From assembly GCA_026413225.1 (NCBI GenBank), contig CM048557.1, positions 64,160,987 through 64,224,986 of the forward strand: a DNA stretch of 64,000 nucleotides, given 5' to 3'. The stretch's first letter is position 1; every line of letters starts with the position of its first letter. Position numbers and translations under genes: made by a program. The notes beneath the pieces are model-generated. The model saw only the letters and a program-made list of their open reading frames with translations. It was not told where the DNA came from and ran no database searches. The stretch comes from Otis tarda (Eukaryota; Chordata; Aves; Otidiformes; Otididae). Positions 50,766 to 64,000 of this stretch are shown here, one piece after another.

Positions 50766-53130
50766 CTGAAATATTTCAGTCTCAGGGCCACACAAGTGGG
50801 ATGAGTTTGTGCAACGAGATCGGTAAAACACACTCAACTGGTCTGAAAACTTTGGCTTAACTAGAGGGAAATGAACTCTCCCAGTTCAGTCCTTGATAAA
50901 AAGCAGGCTCCTTTATAACCTTCCCTAGGTGTCATGATAATCAACACCACAGCTCAGCTGTCAGTCTGTAACCAGGAGCTACTTGGGATGGGAACAGCAG
51001 AGGATGCTTCACGCCAAGAGATCAACACATCTATCTGGGGCAGTCGCAACACAGCCTACCAGTCCTGTGTCTGGCTCATATCCATGCTACGCATCCCTTC
51101 CTCTCATAAGAGCTGAACTCCATCTGCAAGCTTAAAAAAAAGAAAATAAAAAAAAAAAAAACAAGCAAAATTTTTCTCCCTCCATCAAATTCTGTCTAAG
51201 CAGACAGCTTTCAAAAGGCTCAGCATTTTCTGAGTTGCAGGTTCCCTTTATGTTTCTCACAAAGTGGTTGCCCACAGTCATCAAATCTGTTTGAAAAACT
51301 TTGCCTTCACCACTAGGAAATTAGATGCACAATTGCATTTCCCCAGGGTTTCAGAACGGTCTCCCTGGCTCTCAAATCGGAGCATGGAAGAGGCAGGTTT
51401 ATGTCTGAAATACAGACAAATAAATGGTAGTTCACAGTGTGAGGATTTGTTTATTTAGCAAAGACTTGGAATGAAAAGGGAAGACTTGAAAGGAAAGGGC
51501 AAATGCAATCCTTATTTTGCCCACCATATGGAACTTCTTTTCTTAATCCTTCAGCCGTTTGAATACGACTGCTCCAGGAGGCTGCCGAGATCAGAGAGAT
51601 GAAAGGGCAATCCTTCCTGTAAGCACCAGCCCTCCACTTTAAAAGCTCCCTGCACACTCTTTCAACTTATGCCCCCAATTACATTTTTTTAACATTTGAA
51701 AATGCTTTAGGACAGCAAGTGCCTGTCTCGCTTGTGTATCGTTCGCACGTCACTGCCTGCTTTCCCTGTGGCTGTCCTCTCCCACTTTAAATCCTTGCCT
51801 TTCTATGAAGATTAGCATAAAAGTCATGTATCCTTAAGGGTAAAAGGTGGGAAGGCAGAGGAGGTGCAGTCCTCTGGTACATACTAACTACATCCCAGCC
51901 TGACCTATAACAAGTCCGTGCCCTGAGGTACTTGGTCTAATTACAACACTTCAGCTGCAGGAGAAGCAGTCAAGTTGGATACCACACCTGTGTCAGGGCT
52001 GTGTGCTGCAAACCACTGGTCCCTCACCATTGAGGCTCTGCTGGCTGCAGCCTGAGCCAAAAACTGCTGCTGGATTCATGACCTGAGCTCCAGGTGGAGC
52101 TGGCAGAGCTGGAGAGAGGAGGCGGCAAGGGCCACCCAGCACCCAGACAACTGTGGCTGTAGTGATTGAAGATGGGGTGGTAAATCTCATCTGAAAGGAT
52201 GAAGGGGTGGTAGCAGACCGTGCAGGATAGGTTGGTTGCTTGGGTTTTTTTTCAGAGTGGGAACCCATGAAGCCTATGTTCTGCCTACATGAAAGGTGTG
52301 GATAGCCTTTGAAGGCAACCTGGCTTCCAAATCGCTCTGAAGAAGGTGACACTGTGAGGTCCATGCTACCTGCCAAGAAGACCCTGTATGTAACTTGAAT
52401 GATGAATCCCACCCAAGGGGATTCCTGGAGCTACAATGAACTTGGACAACAGCTAGCTTTCAGATACCTCCAGTGCATTGCATTTTGCACTCACAAGAAC
52501 TCAGCTGGAGATTCATTTAGTCCCACATCCAACCTCCTTGCTATTTGAGGATGAAGCTAATAAGCCAAGTCTACCATAACAGCCAGCTAGCATCTTCTGA
52601 TGAAGGCTAAATAGCTCCCCAAAGACCCAGGAGTGGAGCTTCTGTACCTTGGGTTATCCAATACTGGAGTCTGTAGAGGAAACTAGAAGGTAATAAAGAT
52701 ACCCCTTTTAAAAATTCATATCTGCATAATGAGTCCTGCAACTGCTTTCTTCACCCAGAATGAGACAGGCCCGTATGACTGAGGAAAGCATTTAAAGCAA
52801 TAAGAAGGCGCTGTTTCCCCCAAGTTGTTCACGTAGACATTAACGCTGCAGAGAGAGTTTGCAAATCATTGCATTGCGTCCCTCTGCAGAGCAGATCGCA
52901 CAGCACAGTACATTGCATGGCCTGCCATCTTGGTTGCCCTTATTAAAAAATAAATCATCTACAGAAAGGGAGGAGCAGCTTTGTGCTGCTCTAAGGGCTT
53001 CTGATTAAGCACGCTGCTGCTTTTAATGACCCTCAAATCTGGCAGGGGTGCAGTGCTTTGACTTTATAGCATGAAGGGCACATGAAAAGCAGATTTGGTA
53101 ATTTTTTATCAATATAACCTTTTGTTTCTC

Positions 53131-53146
53131 TTTTTTTTTTTTTTTT
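53131..53146 (+). repeat. Poly-T run (T16)
   Basis: Sixteen T residues followed by ag. It looks like a strong acceptor (tttgtttctc, then T16, then ag), but no convincing open exon with a donor follows. Confidence 0.9.
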
Positions 53147-56100
53147 AGAAAACTGAAGGGTTTAAGACACAGAGAAGAGACAAAACTATACTGGCATGTC
53201 CTTATTACCTCTAGCCTCATCATAGATCTTACACTTACGGCCTAGTCACAACCAGCAACTACCAAATAACCTTCTTTACCTGTGGATGGAGCATGGGAAG
53301 GACTAATGAGAACATATTTGAAGTGGAAAGGAGAAAGTTTAGTGCCTGTACCACTCTCTTGGCCTTTCTTTCTGTATTGCTGCCAGGACTTCTGCTGGTC
53401 CATCCTGACTTGCTACCTGCTAGAAACCCCAAAAAAGTGGGAAGATGTAATCCTCACTGCTTTCAATGCTCACCTTTGTGCCACCTGAAAAAAACTGCCA
53501 GGGATAAGCTTCATCTGGACACAAGGGATGGGAGGGGAAGTGACTAGCTGATCTAGTGTCTCTCATCCCCCTTCATCTATAAGAGCACTCAGCTAAGCCT
53601 TCAGGAGATGCAGCCACAGGAAGCCCTTAGAGGACCTTCTCACGCAGCGGGGCCCCTCGAGGGACATGGGAAAAGAAGGAAAAACGTGTAGGGCATTTCT
53701 GTTAGCAGGATAGCAGCAGTAAAGCTAGAGGGAATGCTCTCTGAATGCAAATTCATAGCAGCAAAAATGTCTTGATCCCCTTTGCCCCACAGGCTTTCCT
53801 CTCTGGTGGTACCATGTGGTATGTATTATATCTTCAGACTACAAGGTCAGGAGGAAATAATGCTATTATTTCTGTGTAATGTAGAACTGAGGACTTCCTG
53901 AGATTTCTCCTCATTTCAAGAACAGTTTCATTTTGGAAAATATCTAATCTCATTTTAAGAGATGCCAGCAACAGACAGCTAATAAGAACACTTTGCGTTT
54001 GCTCCAGTGACTGCTTGCCATCACCACGAAAAACACAGTCTGTTTCTAGTCTGGTTTTGGCTTGAATTTGCAGTGCCTGCATACAAGACTCTGAAAATGA
54101 AGTGCAAGTTTAGCAAAGATGCACATGTCATGATTGACTTTATGAACATCTACAGCATGAGGAAAAGCTCTTTCACTGGGCTGGTAACCCATTTTTCTCA
54201 AAGGTCACATGTACCAGCCCTTCTTAATGAATTCACCAAGAAGTTACAGCCAGGTGGCGTTTTCTCCTCTCTATTTAGGTTTGTCACTGTAGTAAAGATT
54301 CCTTTTAAAGATCTGGTTCACAGAGGTTGTTGCAGACGTCTGAACTTCAAACAGCCTGACCTACCCGTTAAAATTATAACCTCAGTGTACGTTCAATAAG
54401 GGCTAAATGTTCTTTGAGTTCAGTGAAGTCCTCCAGTTTTATCGCATTTTTCAAAAATTAATTCTAGGCATTTTGTTCATATCCTATTTTTTTAATTTGG
54501 AACCAACTTGTTTTAGATAAGAATATTAAAAATAGAGCTTTGTGATACTTTTCTCTCACCTTCCAACCTGCTTTAGCAACTTAGGTTGCAGTGAACCCAA
54601 ACTGCCAGTTTTGGAATATCTCAGAAGATGGAATAGATGCAATTACTTACATTCTTAAAAACATGATTGATCTAATGCTGTCACGGGAAAACTCATGCTG
54701 GCATGCCATTTTCTGATGGTACAGACTCTGCTGAAGTGAATATAAAGTGTCAGTCTGTGATTAAGACACATAAAAAAAGGCAGAGGTGGGGTTTTTTTGA
54801 GCTTAGGTCAAAGATCCCTGAAGCCTCATGGAAAATTCTGAAACATGCTTGGACATGATTTGGCTGACATACCATTTTCTATATTTTTCTGTCTCTCGAG
54901 CACAGTCCTGTGCTCTGTTTGCCATCAATAGCCTAGATACTTAGACAATATCTGGGGCTATGCATCCTGACACTTGGATGAAGAGGATCTTTCAAAGATT
55001 TGGACCTCACCCGCTAGCATTGAGTATTTAACCAGATCTGTGATCTTTCGGTAGACATGTAATTAGGAGATCTGTCTGGATTATTTCTGTGAGGGAGATA
55101 ATATCTTTTATTGTTCTTAAAAAACTGCCAACCGATTGACTGAAACCAAAACCTTTCAGGGAATTGTACTGATTTGAATGACAACTTTGGTCAGGCAAGA
55201 TTTATTAACATCAGTGAAGAATTAATGATTTGAATGGGACACACAGTTTCACCCAACCCAAACAGGAAAGGGGCTGTTAACAAGATTATTCTTCTTCTAT
55301 ATGAATGTGGCAGTTACAGGTGTATAGGGTGTCAGTAAAGACTGCAAACTCAAATCTCCTGCCATCCAGGCAAATGCCCTTACAATCAAACACTTGGCTG
55401 ATGATGACAGTCTGTCTCTTTTCTACATTTCTCCTGTTGGAGTTGTTCCCTTCTCTATTGTGAATAAAAAGTTGTGGGGAAAACAGCAATTGTGCAGGCT
55501 CAGGTTTCAGACACTCACTCCCCAAGAACAGGAAATAGGTTGTATGTCAAGTTTCTATGTCAGCAAAACAGCAGACATGTAAAAGCAACCAACAACCATT
55601 CTGAAGTAGCCATTTGTTACTTAGAAACTGGATAAATTCGTCTGAGGAATAAAACTAGAGAGAGAAATACATTCTGAAGCAGGAAACACACTTGGACAGA
55701 ATCTCATCTCATGGACATGGCTTTATCTTAAGTGTCCTGAGTCTTTTCTTCTTTGGTCAGAGACTTAACAATTACTGTCTGCAATTGCGGATCAAAAGGT
55801 TCTGATCTCCTAAACAACAGTTTTCCCACAAGGCACACACCAGTACTGTCTGAGATGGAAAACAGCAGGGAACAAAGATTACAGCCCAAGCAGGGCAGCA
55901 TAGTTCTAGCCCTTAGGGCATGGTCCTGAGATATAAATACAATAAGAAGAGAAAACACAATAATCAAAAGAAATCTTACAGTTTTCCCACCAAAGATGCC
56001 ACAGTAATATCTGCATATAGGGTAAATATGGCTATGGAGCTTCGCATGGCAGCAGAACCAGCATGAGAGCACAGGAACACTTGACAGGGAGACCACGATG

Positions 56101-57738
56101 ATAGGACATGCGTCTCAGCTTCCCAAAGTCTACACATCTGACCATTGAGTGAAGAGCACCTCAATACTCCCTGCTATGCATGATCCCCATCTTCCCTCAT
56201 GTGAAGTGTAAGTCAGCTTATTCCCACTAGGCTCTTCTGCAGATTTCCATACACAGGAGAGGCTTATCAATGAGTTAGCAATAAAATAAATGCATTATGC
56301 ATTCCTGAACATTTTTAAAAGAGAGTCATCACTATAGTCAGACTAAGAGAAAATAAAGTGTAAAAAATTTGGAGAAGAAATTATCTGGGACAAAGTTCTC
56401 AGCACCTCCAGGCTGAGTGAACAGACTGACCTCTACGGATTTATACCAGTGCCAACCAATCTGCTGCATACCAAACGATAAGGGTAAGAAGCACTTGGAA
56501 AAATATATAAAGATAAAGAAAACACCGATGCCTACAATTTGTAAAAGAAATTAGGCTTGTTTATGAAGTAGTAATTTGGTTCCCAAGTGGATCATGTTAT
56601 GAAGCTGAAGGCAACAAGTAGTTGTGAGGTGGTTTACTGGCTAATAAAATCGTTAACAGTAAGACCACTAAACTGCATTTATTATAAATAGATAAACGTC
56701 ACATTTGGCAGAGTAAGTGTCAGAAAGATTCAAAGCAAGGTAACATGGCAAGTCTAATCAAGTCAAACTATGCACAGTGATGACACAAGTAGATAGTAAA
56801 TGCTAGTTGCTTCCTTAGTAACTCATTTGCGTAACTTACCAAAAAAAAATATAGAAAACTATTGAAAAGGAAGCTAGTGCAAGAAAATTAAGTAAGAAGA
56901 ACAAAATATAAAGACAAGAACTCCTAAAAGGTTCTTGGAGATATTTATAAAGGGATGTCATACACTGTGTCTACGTTTCCTCCGCCCAGGGAATAACAAA
57001 CTCAGTGAGGAAACATTCACACTTCTAAAAGGATGTTGGAAAACTGCATTATTTTAAAAACATATCTTGAAAGAAAAGAGAAAGAGCTCAGGCTAACCAA
57101 TAATTTTGCAACAGCATGAGCTCACATTTGAAACTACCTTTTCATAAGAAAAGTTTTCAACACAAAATTGTCTCTTTAAATAAAATTTCTCGCAAAACCA
57201 CACACACCAAAGTATTTGAGTCATATAAAAACACTCAAATTTGATGTTACTCCAACAGGTTACCTGCTTTTTGCAATAGAGTTTAACTGAAGATGTGCTC
57301 TGACCTAATTATGTAAATGACCTCGTTAATGTGAATAACACGATCCATTCTGTTTTGCTGAACAGAACTTCTGATTTCCATTTTCTTTATCAGAGAGAAA
57401 CTTAAGATGTAATTTAAATAAAGGCAAGAGACAGGCCCCATGCAAAAGACACTTTAAACCAGCAAACTTGACTATTTCCAGTCCTTGGAGGCTTGAGTCC
57501 AGACACAGAATAAGACACTTTGAATGGTGAAAATAACTAAGCATCAGAGCATAATGCAAAGACAGATTAAAATAGTACACCATCATGTGACCTTTGTCAG
57601 TGAAGATCAGATGTTTTAGTAAAATGTATACTCCATTTAAAATATCACAAAATACCTGACTCCAAGAAAAATAAGCTTCTTTCTGCAGAAGACCAAACCA
57701 GGTAATTAAATAGCTTCAACTCAGTTGAATATGATAGC

Positions 57739-57781
57739 AGGATACGTATGTTGTCAGGATATGTATGATATGTATGATACC
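57739..57781 (+). repeat. Imperfect tandem of ggatatgtat-type units
   Basis: Four related units (ggatacgtatgttgtca, ggatatgtat, gatatgtat, gatacc) in about 43 bases, a small decayed tandem repeat. Confidence 0.7.
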
Positions 57782-58739
57782 TCTTGATAGTAACAGCCCT
57801 TTGCCAGGTTGGTTTTGGATACCAGAGAGGATAAGACTTTAATCTGGATGAAGAAGTGAGTGAATTTGGTACTGTGAGTGGAATATCACTTCTGGGTTAA
57901 CAAATGAGTGGGTATAAAAAGTCTTGGAAGGTTTGCTTTGAACCAGACTCACTACAAAGTTCAGAGGTTGCTCTACGCCTTGTACAGCACGTCACTACTC
58001 CAAATCAGCTTAGAAATCCAGCAAAAGTGGTTCACAGCTGGAACGGCACCTCTGTCATCGTGCAGATGTGCAGGGTGTGTGTCTTCCCAGCTCAGCGGGC
58101 ACTGCAAATGGGAGGTTGGAAGTAGCACTTACTTGATCAAGCTACTTCCCCCTAAAATAACTGTGATGTGTTTTCAAGGAGCATGTTTGGGGAGGGTTAT
58201 TACACTGTAAAAAATCTGGAGAGACAGGCTTATAGGAGTGACAGAGGCCCTGGGAAACCTTTGTGGCATAGCTCCTAAGTACTTCAGGTACTGTAATCCA
58301 GCTCTGGATTATCATATAAAAATCCTTTTGCTCTAGTATCTGCTACTTGAGACTCTTAACTTTGTGAAGTGGAGTGTGTGCTCTGATCAGGACTGACAGA
58401 AGAAATGTTTCCACAGAGAGCTTGCCAGAGGTGTACTCTGTAACAAGGTACGAGGCCTGGCTGTGCTGGAAAAAATGGCTAAATATTTCATTTCCTTAAA
58501 AAAAATTGGCAAAAAATAATGGGACATGGGGTGCAATTGCCATCACTGTCATACTTTAAACAAGGAAGCAGATATTGTGGAGTTTCTGGTATAACCTCAG
58601 TTCCCATTCTTACTCCAAGAAGCTTTTCAGCCGGGATCGCATTCACAAACTTGTTGGGAACATCTTAATTTGGCGTGAGCAATTCCCAGAAATGAGGTCA
58701 AAAGTTTGTAGCAATAAAGTTAACTCAAGTGGAAAGGTA

Positions 58740-58862
58740 CTTGCAGGTACCGACATCACGTTCCCCGGTGCAATCCTGCGCGTGCGGCAAACCGGTCGTC
58801 TGCTGCCGGGGGGACGCAGCTCTGCCCTTGCACACAGCAAACAGCTTTGGATCATCACGCAG
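58740..58862. other. Compact CpG cluster
   Basis: About a dozen CpGs fall in roughly 120 bases (for example the words tgcgcgtgcgg, accggtcgtc and tgccgggggg), in surroundings that are almost CpG-free. It is too short for a standard CpG island. A + frame (58575-58874) and a minus frame (58643-58858) both cross it, without a recognised motif. The sequence ttgcag followed by gtaccgac could act as an acceptor. Options are a small coding exon, a fragment of a GC-rich element, or a regulatory patch kept unmethylated. Confidence 0.4.
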
Positions 58863-61800
58863 CGGAGTTTATGATGAAGCTCCAGTCACAGGAATGAACT
58901 GCAATGATGTGTCCACTACAGAAGAGTTAATAATCTCTCCAAAAGAGCAATTTCTCTAATTTCTTGCCTCTGACTGACATATTTGTGCAGAAATTCCCTT
59001 TTACCCCATCTTCTGTTTGCTTACACAGTTCAAGCACTGCTGAGTTTTTGCACCTGGCTTGATGCTGCTTTATGCCACAGTCTCATGGAGCTCAAACAGA
59101 AAGAGATCTGAGACCGATTTGATTGCTGGATACCCCGAGGAACACAGGACATCCCTATTACGTATACCAACACAGTGTGCTTTGAGAAAAGTATCCAAGG
59201 GAATAGGTTTTCCCAAATTTTTGAAGCAACCACCATTTGCTGGACACCTGGCCTCCCAGTGGCTGCTGTGAATGCACAGATAAATCTCAGGGATCCCAGA
59301 AGTCCAGCCCTCGTGCACCACATGGCTGAACTGCACCCACACCACACAGCATCACCACATTCGCAGGGAGTATTCCTGGGATGTTAAAGGGTCTCTGATC
59401 TGCACACGTCTCACAAAATCTTTCTAAAAGGACCGCTCAGCTCAACAGCTTCTCAGGGAACTCCTTCACCCAGCTATTTTTTTCTTGCTGCTTCTTGGGA
59501 TATGGATACCTTCTCAATCCCACACTCCCTCCCTTGAAGGCAGGGGGGATTTCAGCACATTTTCCCCAAAGTTCAGAGTTTACCAAGATTACCTTGATGA
59601 CTGAGGCCACCTGCTAACAATGGTCAATCATTTGGACACCTCAAAAGCTGTCTGGAACTTGCTGTCGGGGAAGTCAAGAAGTGAAATTCTTGGATCTGAA
59701 ATGGGACCTGGCTGGCATAGCCTGGGCTGAGCACGTCCGTACCTGGCATGGCCCTGAAGGATACTCCATGGCTGGGCAGACAGACCTGGGAAGACAGTGT
59801 TAGCACTTCAACTCACTTTGGTGAACTATCCCCGAATTTCTGGGCAATCAGCTCATTTGCCTGCACAGCCAAAGCCTCACCCAGATCTCAGGCTGCATTT
59901 AGGAAGAAAGGAATATCAAAATGGCATTCTATAAAGCTACTGGCAAAAAAGAACAGGAGTCTCATGCTGCCGGTCAACAACACAGAAAAAGCATTGGATT
60001 TATCAACAAATGCATAGGTAAAGATGGCTGTGCAGAGCCATCCCTCATGATTTTGTCTTTTGGAGTTCGGGGTTTTATTGCCTGACTGGCATCTGCATAA
60101 GTAGCTAGACTGCATGTTACAAAAGGAGATTAAAATAATAAATATGATGAATTAGCAGCATCAACACCAGTTACATATTTGCATTACTGGAAAAGCTAAT
60201 GGCTATAAGAATAACCTTAAGATAGTGGAGCCATAAGTTATAGCATTTCTTAGCTATCCAGAGGAAAAGGTGAAATTAAATGGACTTACAGTGCCTGCCA
60301 GGTCTGCTTCTGATGTCAAGTCACTTTTTCCCAGATGAAGAATTGTAAGATTAAGCCCCTAATAGTTAGCAAATCTATTTCAAAAAATATTTCATAAAAG
60401 AGTTTAAAGTCCCAGTTTATTCAGGAGTAGTCTGAGGCCTATTCTTCTGCTCAGGGGCTTGGTTAGATTAAAAAGATTACCAAGGGAAGCAGCAAATTCT
60501 GCACCGCATAGTGTTGTTAAAACAGGACTAAATCCCTACTTCTGAGAGATCTGTTCTAGCTCAAATGGAGGCTGGGATGCAATGCGCAAGGCAGGAATTC
60601 CTGGGAGGAATTCTCTGGCCCATGCTAGGCGGGAGCTGAGAATGGAGTATTATAAACAGCCTCGTCTGGTTTAAATTATGGCTTTCTGGTCCACTGCCTT
60701 CTGGTGCAGGGAAGCACAAACCTCATCTCACTGAGCATGTGAGGGCTCTGAAGGGATGCAGCCCCCAAAAACACCCAGGTTTTGACCCTTTACCCTGCTG
60801 CCTGGTGTTCTGCTCAATCCACAGCTCCAGCCCACAGCCAGGGAACCATTAAACAAACTTCATTAACAGTGTTGCTGTCACACCCCATAGCAGCTATCAC
60901 TCCCATTTGTGGCTCTGTGCAGCAGCAAAAGCCCTGGAGAAGAAAGAAATGTTGGTATTTATTTCCATTGCAACCTTCCTCGAGGGCATCTGCTTCAAAC
61001 CTTAATGTCTCAGAAGCTAACGCGACAAACACAGAGAGTGGGTGCTGAGCTCTGGGTCTAAGACAAAGTATGGGACAATACGACCAAACTCTGCGTCAGG
61101 TGAGATCGTGAACTGCAGCTACAGGTGAAACCAAAAAGTTACTTTAGAGAGAAGAAAGGGAGACTTGCATCACACACACCAAGAAAAAGGAGAACGGAGG
61201 TAACATTTTATATCAGGTCAAGCTAAGAAGGCATCTCTTGCCTCCCCTGGGAAGAAACACCTCTGCTGTGCACTGTTTCACAGTCTGGTTCAAGCTCTGG
61301 GGCAGGCTGGATCTCACCAGTCCTCCCTATTCTCATCTGTGCCTCTAACATCTGCTTTGGAGCTTGTCTGTAACCTTGTGGTAAATCCCACAAGTTCTGT
61401 CTGAGAGGATGCAGTCGTCTCTCTGGAGACCACAGGATTCACTGATGCTCCTATCAACTGGAGCAGTGGGGGCGTGAGCAACGCGCTCACTCACTTCTCA
61501 GTTCATTACCTCTAGCGTCAGTGTGCCTCACTGCAAAACCACAACCAAACTGTTTTCAAGCACTTTTTAATGTGCCCTTCATTAGGGCAAAACATACTGC
61601 CATGTGATATTTTTATTTCAAGATGGGCAAGCAAAAGGAACAATTAATGACAACTGCAAATAGATGGAGAAGTAAAGAGGTCTCATGCCTTTTACAAATC
61701 CAGAAAACATCCTAGGCTTAAAGTTTAGAGCAGTGGACACAGAAGCTTCCATTCCTGGATCAAACTCACTCCTCCTCAAGAAATAAGCAAAGGCACTGAG

Positions 61801-64000
61801 TGTACAGTTACAGTTCAGATGTTGCTTTGAACAGATGATATTGCATGAATTTTGACTTTGTCTAAGATATTTTTAAATCAGATGCTAGACAGAATTACTT
61901 GAGAATAGTCACAGAGCAAATGTCCTTGAGATCTGATTCAAGATGGAAAATAAGAGATTGAAGTTCTGTCTTGTACTTCTCGACCTGCAGGCTTGGTCTG
62001 TGATGGAGAAAGGGTGATAAAACCAGGATGTTAAGTGGAATAAAACATATCAGGAGCCGCACTCCAAGCAGGTGCTAAGTACGTAGTTGGCTTTTGGCAG
62101 ATTTAAGTGGGATTGACTTAAAACAGGCATTTATGAAGTTACCTGCTGGGGACAGAGCTGTCAGATACCCGAGTTCCCTGCCTGGAGAGTGTCTGATCTC
62201 TCCATGTGGTATGAAGGAATCTGAGTTCATGCTGAGGCTTTTCCTTCAGATAAATATCACTGTGCCTGTCTGATGCCTACAAAGAGGTCCTGGACAACCA
62301 CCAGCTTGAACCCAGGAAAGGGCCTGGACCTGCACTTTGGAACGTGAACACGGTCTGCTCAGTGACATTCACTGCTTAAAATATACACGGAAACAGGGCA
62401 GGACCTGGGAAGACAACTGGGAAAAGGAGTTAAATAAAAATGTAAGAAGTAATACAGACTGTACAGGAGTCTTCCCCCACCCAGGACAGTTTTATATGGC
62501 TAATGGATCTGTGCCTTAGCATTAAATGCTTGGCATGGATAATGTTTTCAAACTGCTGGGAAAAGGCATCGTATCTAATCTAGTAAAAAAGCACATCACA
62601 GTTAAGTCTAAATTTCCATTCCCTTAGCCCTGATCACCATTACTAGCTCCTTTTTTTTTTAATAGAAACTTTAGGAATATTTTTAATTAAATTCAAAAAG
62701 AATCTTCTTCAAAAGCAGCTCAGCTAAAACTTTCTTTACTTCAAGTAATCCAGGCAAAAATAGAGAGACAAAACCTCAGAGGAAATTCAAGCTAAAAAAA
62801 AAGAGAAATCACATATCAGGAAAATCAATTTCAAGAAGTCTTTCGCAGGCAATGTTTCTTATTCAGGAAACTGCTAGCAAAATTACTTCATTTTATTTAT
62901 CCCAAGTGGAGGTTTCTCCTACGGGAAGTTTGAGCTAGACAGAAGGTGGCTGCATGAAAGAGTAGAGCTGGGAACTCCTCATTCCTCTAAAGCACAAACA
63001 CTTACAAAAAGCTATACCAAGTACTGAGCAGGGATTTAAAAAATATTTATTCTGACTCACGGAAATTTTGGGAACTCCCAAGTGTTCCCATCATACCTTG
63101 GGAGAAAATTAAGGCTCAATGTTTTTTGCTTGGGCAAAGAAAAGAAACCGTGACTAATGGCATGATGGATGTTCAGCTGGACTCTGGCAAGCTGAGGGAC
63201 AGGCACTGCTCTGCCAGCTCAGACTGAAGAGTTAATCCTGGCTCTTCTGTCATCTCTAATTGCTTTGAGGATTGAAGCGCCAGACATCTCCCCTCTTGGA
63301 GAAGATGTTCCACATTTCAATCAAACTTTGGGTAGAAGAGACAGGCAGGCTGATCCTCTGGGCTGGTTAGGGCATCCACCTGCAAAGCAGTCCGTATACA
63401 CTCCAGTGACCGCTAAATATTTCATGGCCAGTTAGACAGTGGAAGAGCTATAGCTTGCCATTTTCTGTAGGGTGAGCTAACAGAGCTGGTCACGGTGCTG
63501 TGTCTTGGTGAGGATGCTGAAACAAGGTTATTAGTTCTGATTTCATTTGTCCAGGGGGGATCTGAGCAGCCACAGCAAGACCTATTACTTATATACGTAG
63601 AGTATGTTCATTAAAAGGGTCACATTCTGCATAGTCGCTAAATATAGGGCAAGCTGTGTTATTCACATTGTATTTTCCGACAAAAACTGTGCTATATATT
63701 GGGGCCAATACAGTTGCTGCTGCTTGGTTTCAGTGCAACTAAGAACACTCTAAAAATAGAAACCAGTCAAAGAACCAAAACTCAACAGCAGCCTGCGTCA
63801 CTGCTGTGTATCTTCGAACCATAGCAATATGAGATGATAAATAAAAAAGAGAGAGAAAACCTCCAGGCCATAAAAACAGAGAAAAGGAATAAGTTTCTAA
63901 GCGGGAAAAAAACCCTCTCAAATGTTGCAATTTTAAATGAAAAACAACATAACATTAAGATTAGTGTTTTATTCATTCCGAAACATAGAGAAATACACCA
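58863..64000. other. Non-coding stretch to the right edge
   Basis: No gene or transposon recognised. Overlapping frames at 59030-59387 on both strands, and those at 59624-60115 and 60782-61048, have no motif. A T10 run lies near 62651. The last 300 bases are AT-rich and featureless. Confidence 0.5.

Larger units (their letters stand above)
50766..58739. other. Long non-coding stretch without recognisable genes
   Basis: No gene recognised over about 8 kb. It contains an A14 run (51148-51161), a T16 run (53131-53146) and an imperfect gatatgtat-type tandem (57739-57781). The 139-codon minus frame at 51993-52412 and the 130-codon + frame at 54007-54399 are the longest, but neither shows a family motif. 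The region 56280-57320 is AT-rich. Confidence 0.5.

Noticed and set aside
51993..52412. 139-codon Pro/Ser-rich minus-strand frame
   Set aside because: No family motif and no convincing splice sites or promoter. The composition reflects local C/T richness.
52490..52560. Text resembling a CR1 tail (attcatttagtcccacatccaacctccttgc)
   Set aside because: Only a short vague resemblance to the catctagtccaacctcc block, with no 8-bp tail and no extension. It may be a very old CR1, but I cannot support it.
54007..54399. 130-codon + frame with a few hydrophobic patches
   Set aside because: No motif and no exon boundaries. The start ATG is arbitrary and no polyadenylation or promoter signals frame it.
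1..64000. tRNA, rRNA, CRISPR, prokaryotic operon or phage features
   Set aside because: No cloverleaf with the gttcgaatcc-type box, no rRNA cores, no regularly spaced repeats and no dense coding. The window is clearly vertebrate non-coding DNA.

Overview
This window looks like a stretch of nuclear genome from a bird: intergenic sequence or long introns. The main evidence is a set of CR1 non-LTR retrotransposon pieces (about 8991-9283, 11003-11555, 23990-24098, 32964-33460, 48777-48957 and 50537-50765). They have the avian CR1 3' tail, built from 8-bp ATTCTGTG-type repeats, and translate in part to the C-terminal end of CR1 ORF2. A 442-bp solo LTR (43626-44067) fits an endogenous retrovirus LTR family that I recall from many neoavian genomes. 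There are no operons, ribosome-binding sites, rRNA, tRNA or CRISPR. Nearly all open frames are short, overlap on both strands and start at arbitrary ATGs, as expected by chance in non-coding DNA.

No complete gene is visible. A good candidate coding exon lies at the left edge on the minus strand (559-634), with a consensus donor, an open 25-codon frame and several CpGs. A second exon-like segment (14404-14525) has usable splice signals on both strands; on the minus strand it encodes a hydrophobic 40-residue stretch. A third (11581-11643, minus) is weaker. If the first is real, the window is mostly the intron(s) or 5' flank of a minus-strand gene whose downstream exons lie to the left of position 1. 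I could not identify that gene.

Layout: 1-8.4 kb is single-copy DNA with the candidate exon, a long polypyrimidine tract (4294-4410), an AT-rich segment (about 5.0-5.3 kb) and a CpG-enriched patch (7.7-8.4 kb) that opens with a perfect hairpin. From 8.7 to 11.6 kb there is a 42-bp alternating purine-pyrimidine tract and two CR1 copies. From 11.6 to 24 kb the sequence is mostly unique, with two purine-rich belts. From 24 to 34 kb there are two more CR1 pieces. From 34 to 44 kb it is unique apart from A-runs, ending in the solo LTR. From 44 to 51 kb there is a G15 tract, a CpG-bearing and homeodomain-site-rich patch (about 47.98-48.66 kb), two CR1 pieces and a T11A15 palindrome. From 51 to 64 kb it is unique, with a compact CpG cluster at 58.74-58.86 kb.

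I found no convincing new biological system. The best leads are the candidate exons, the CpG clusters in otherwise CpG-poor DNA, and the non-B-DNA tracts.
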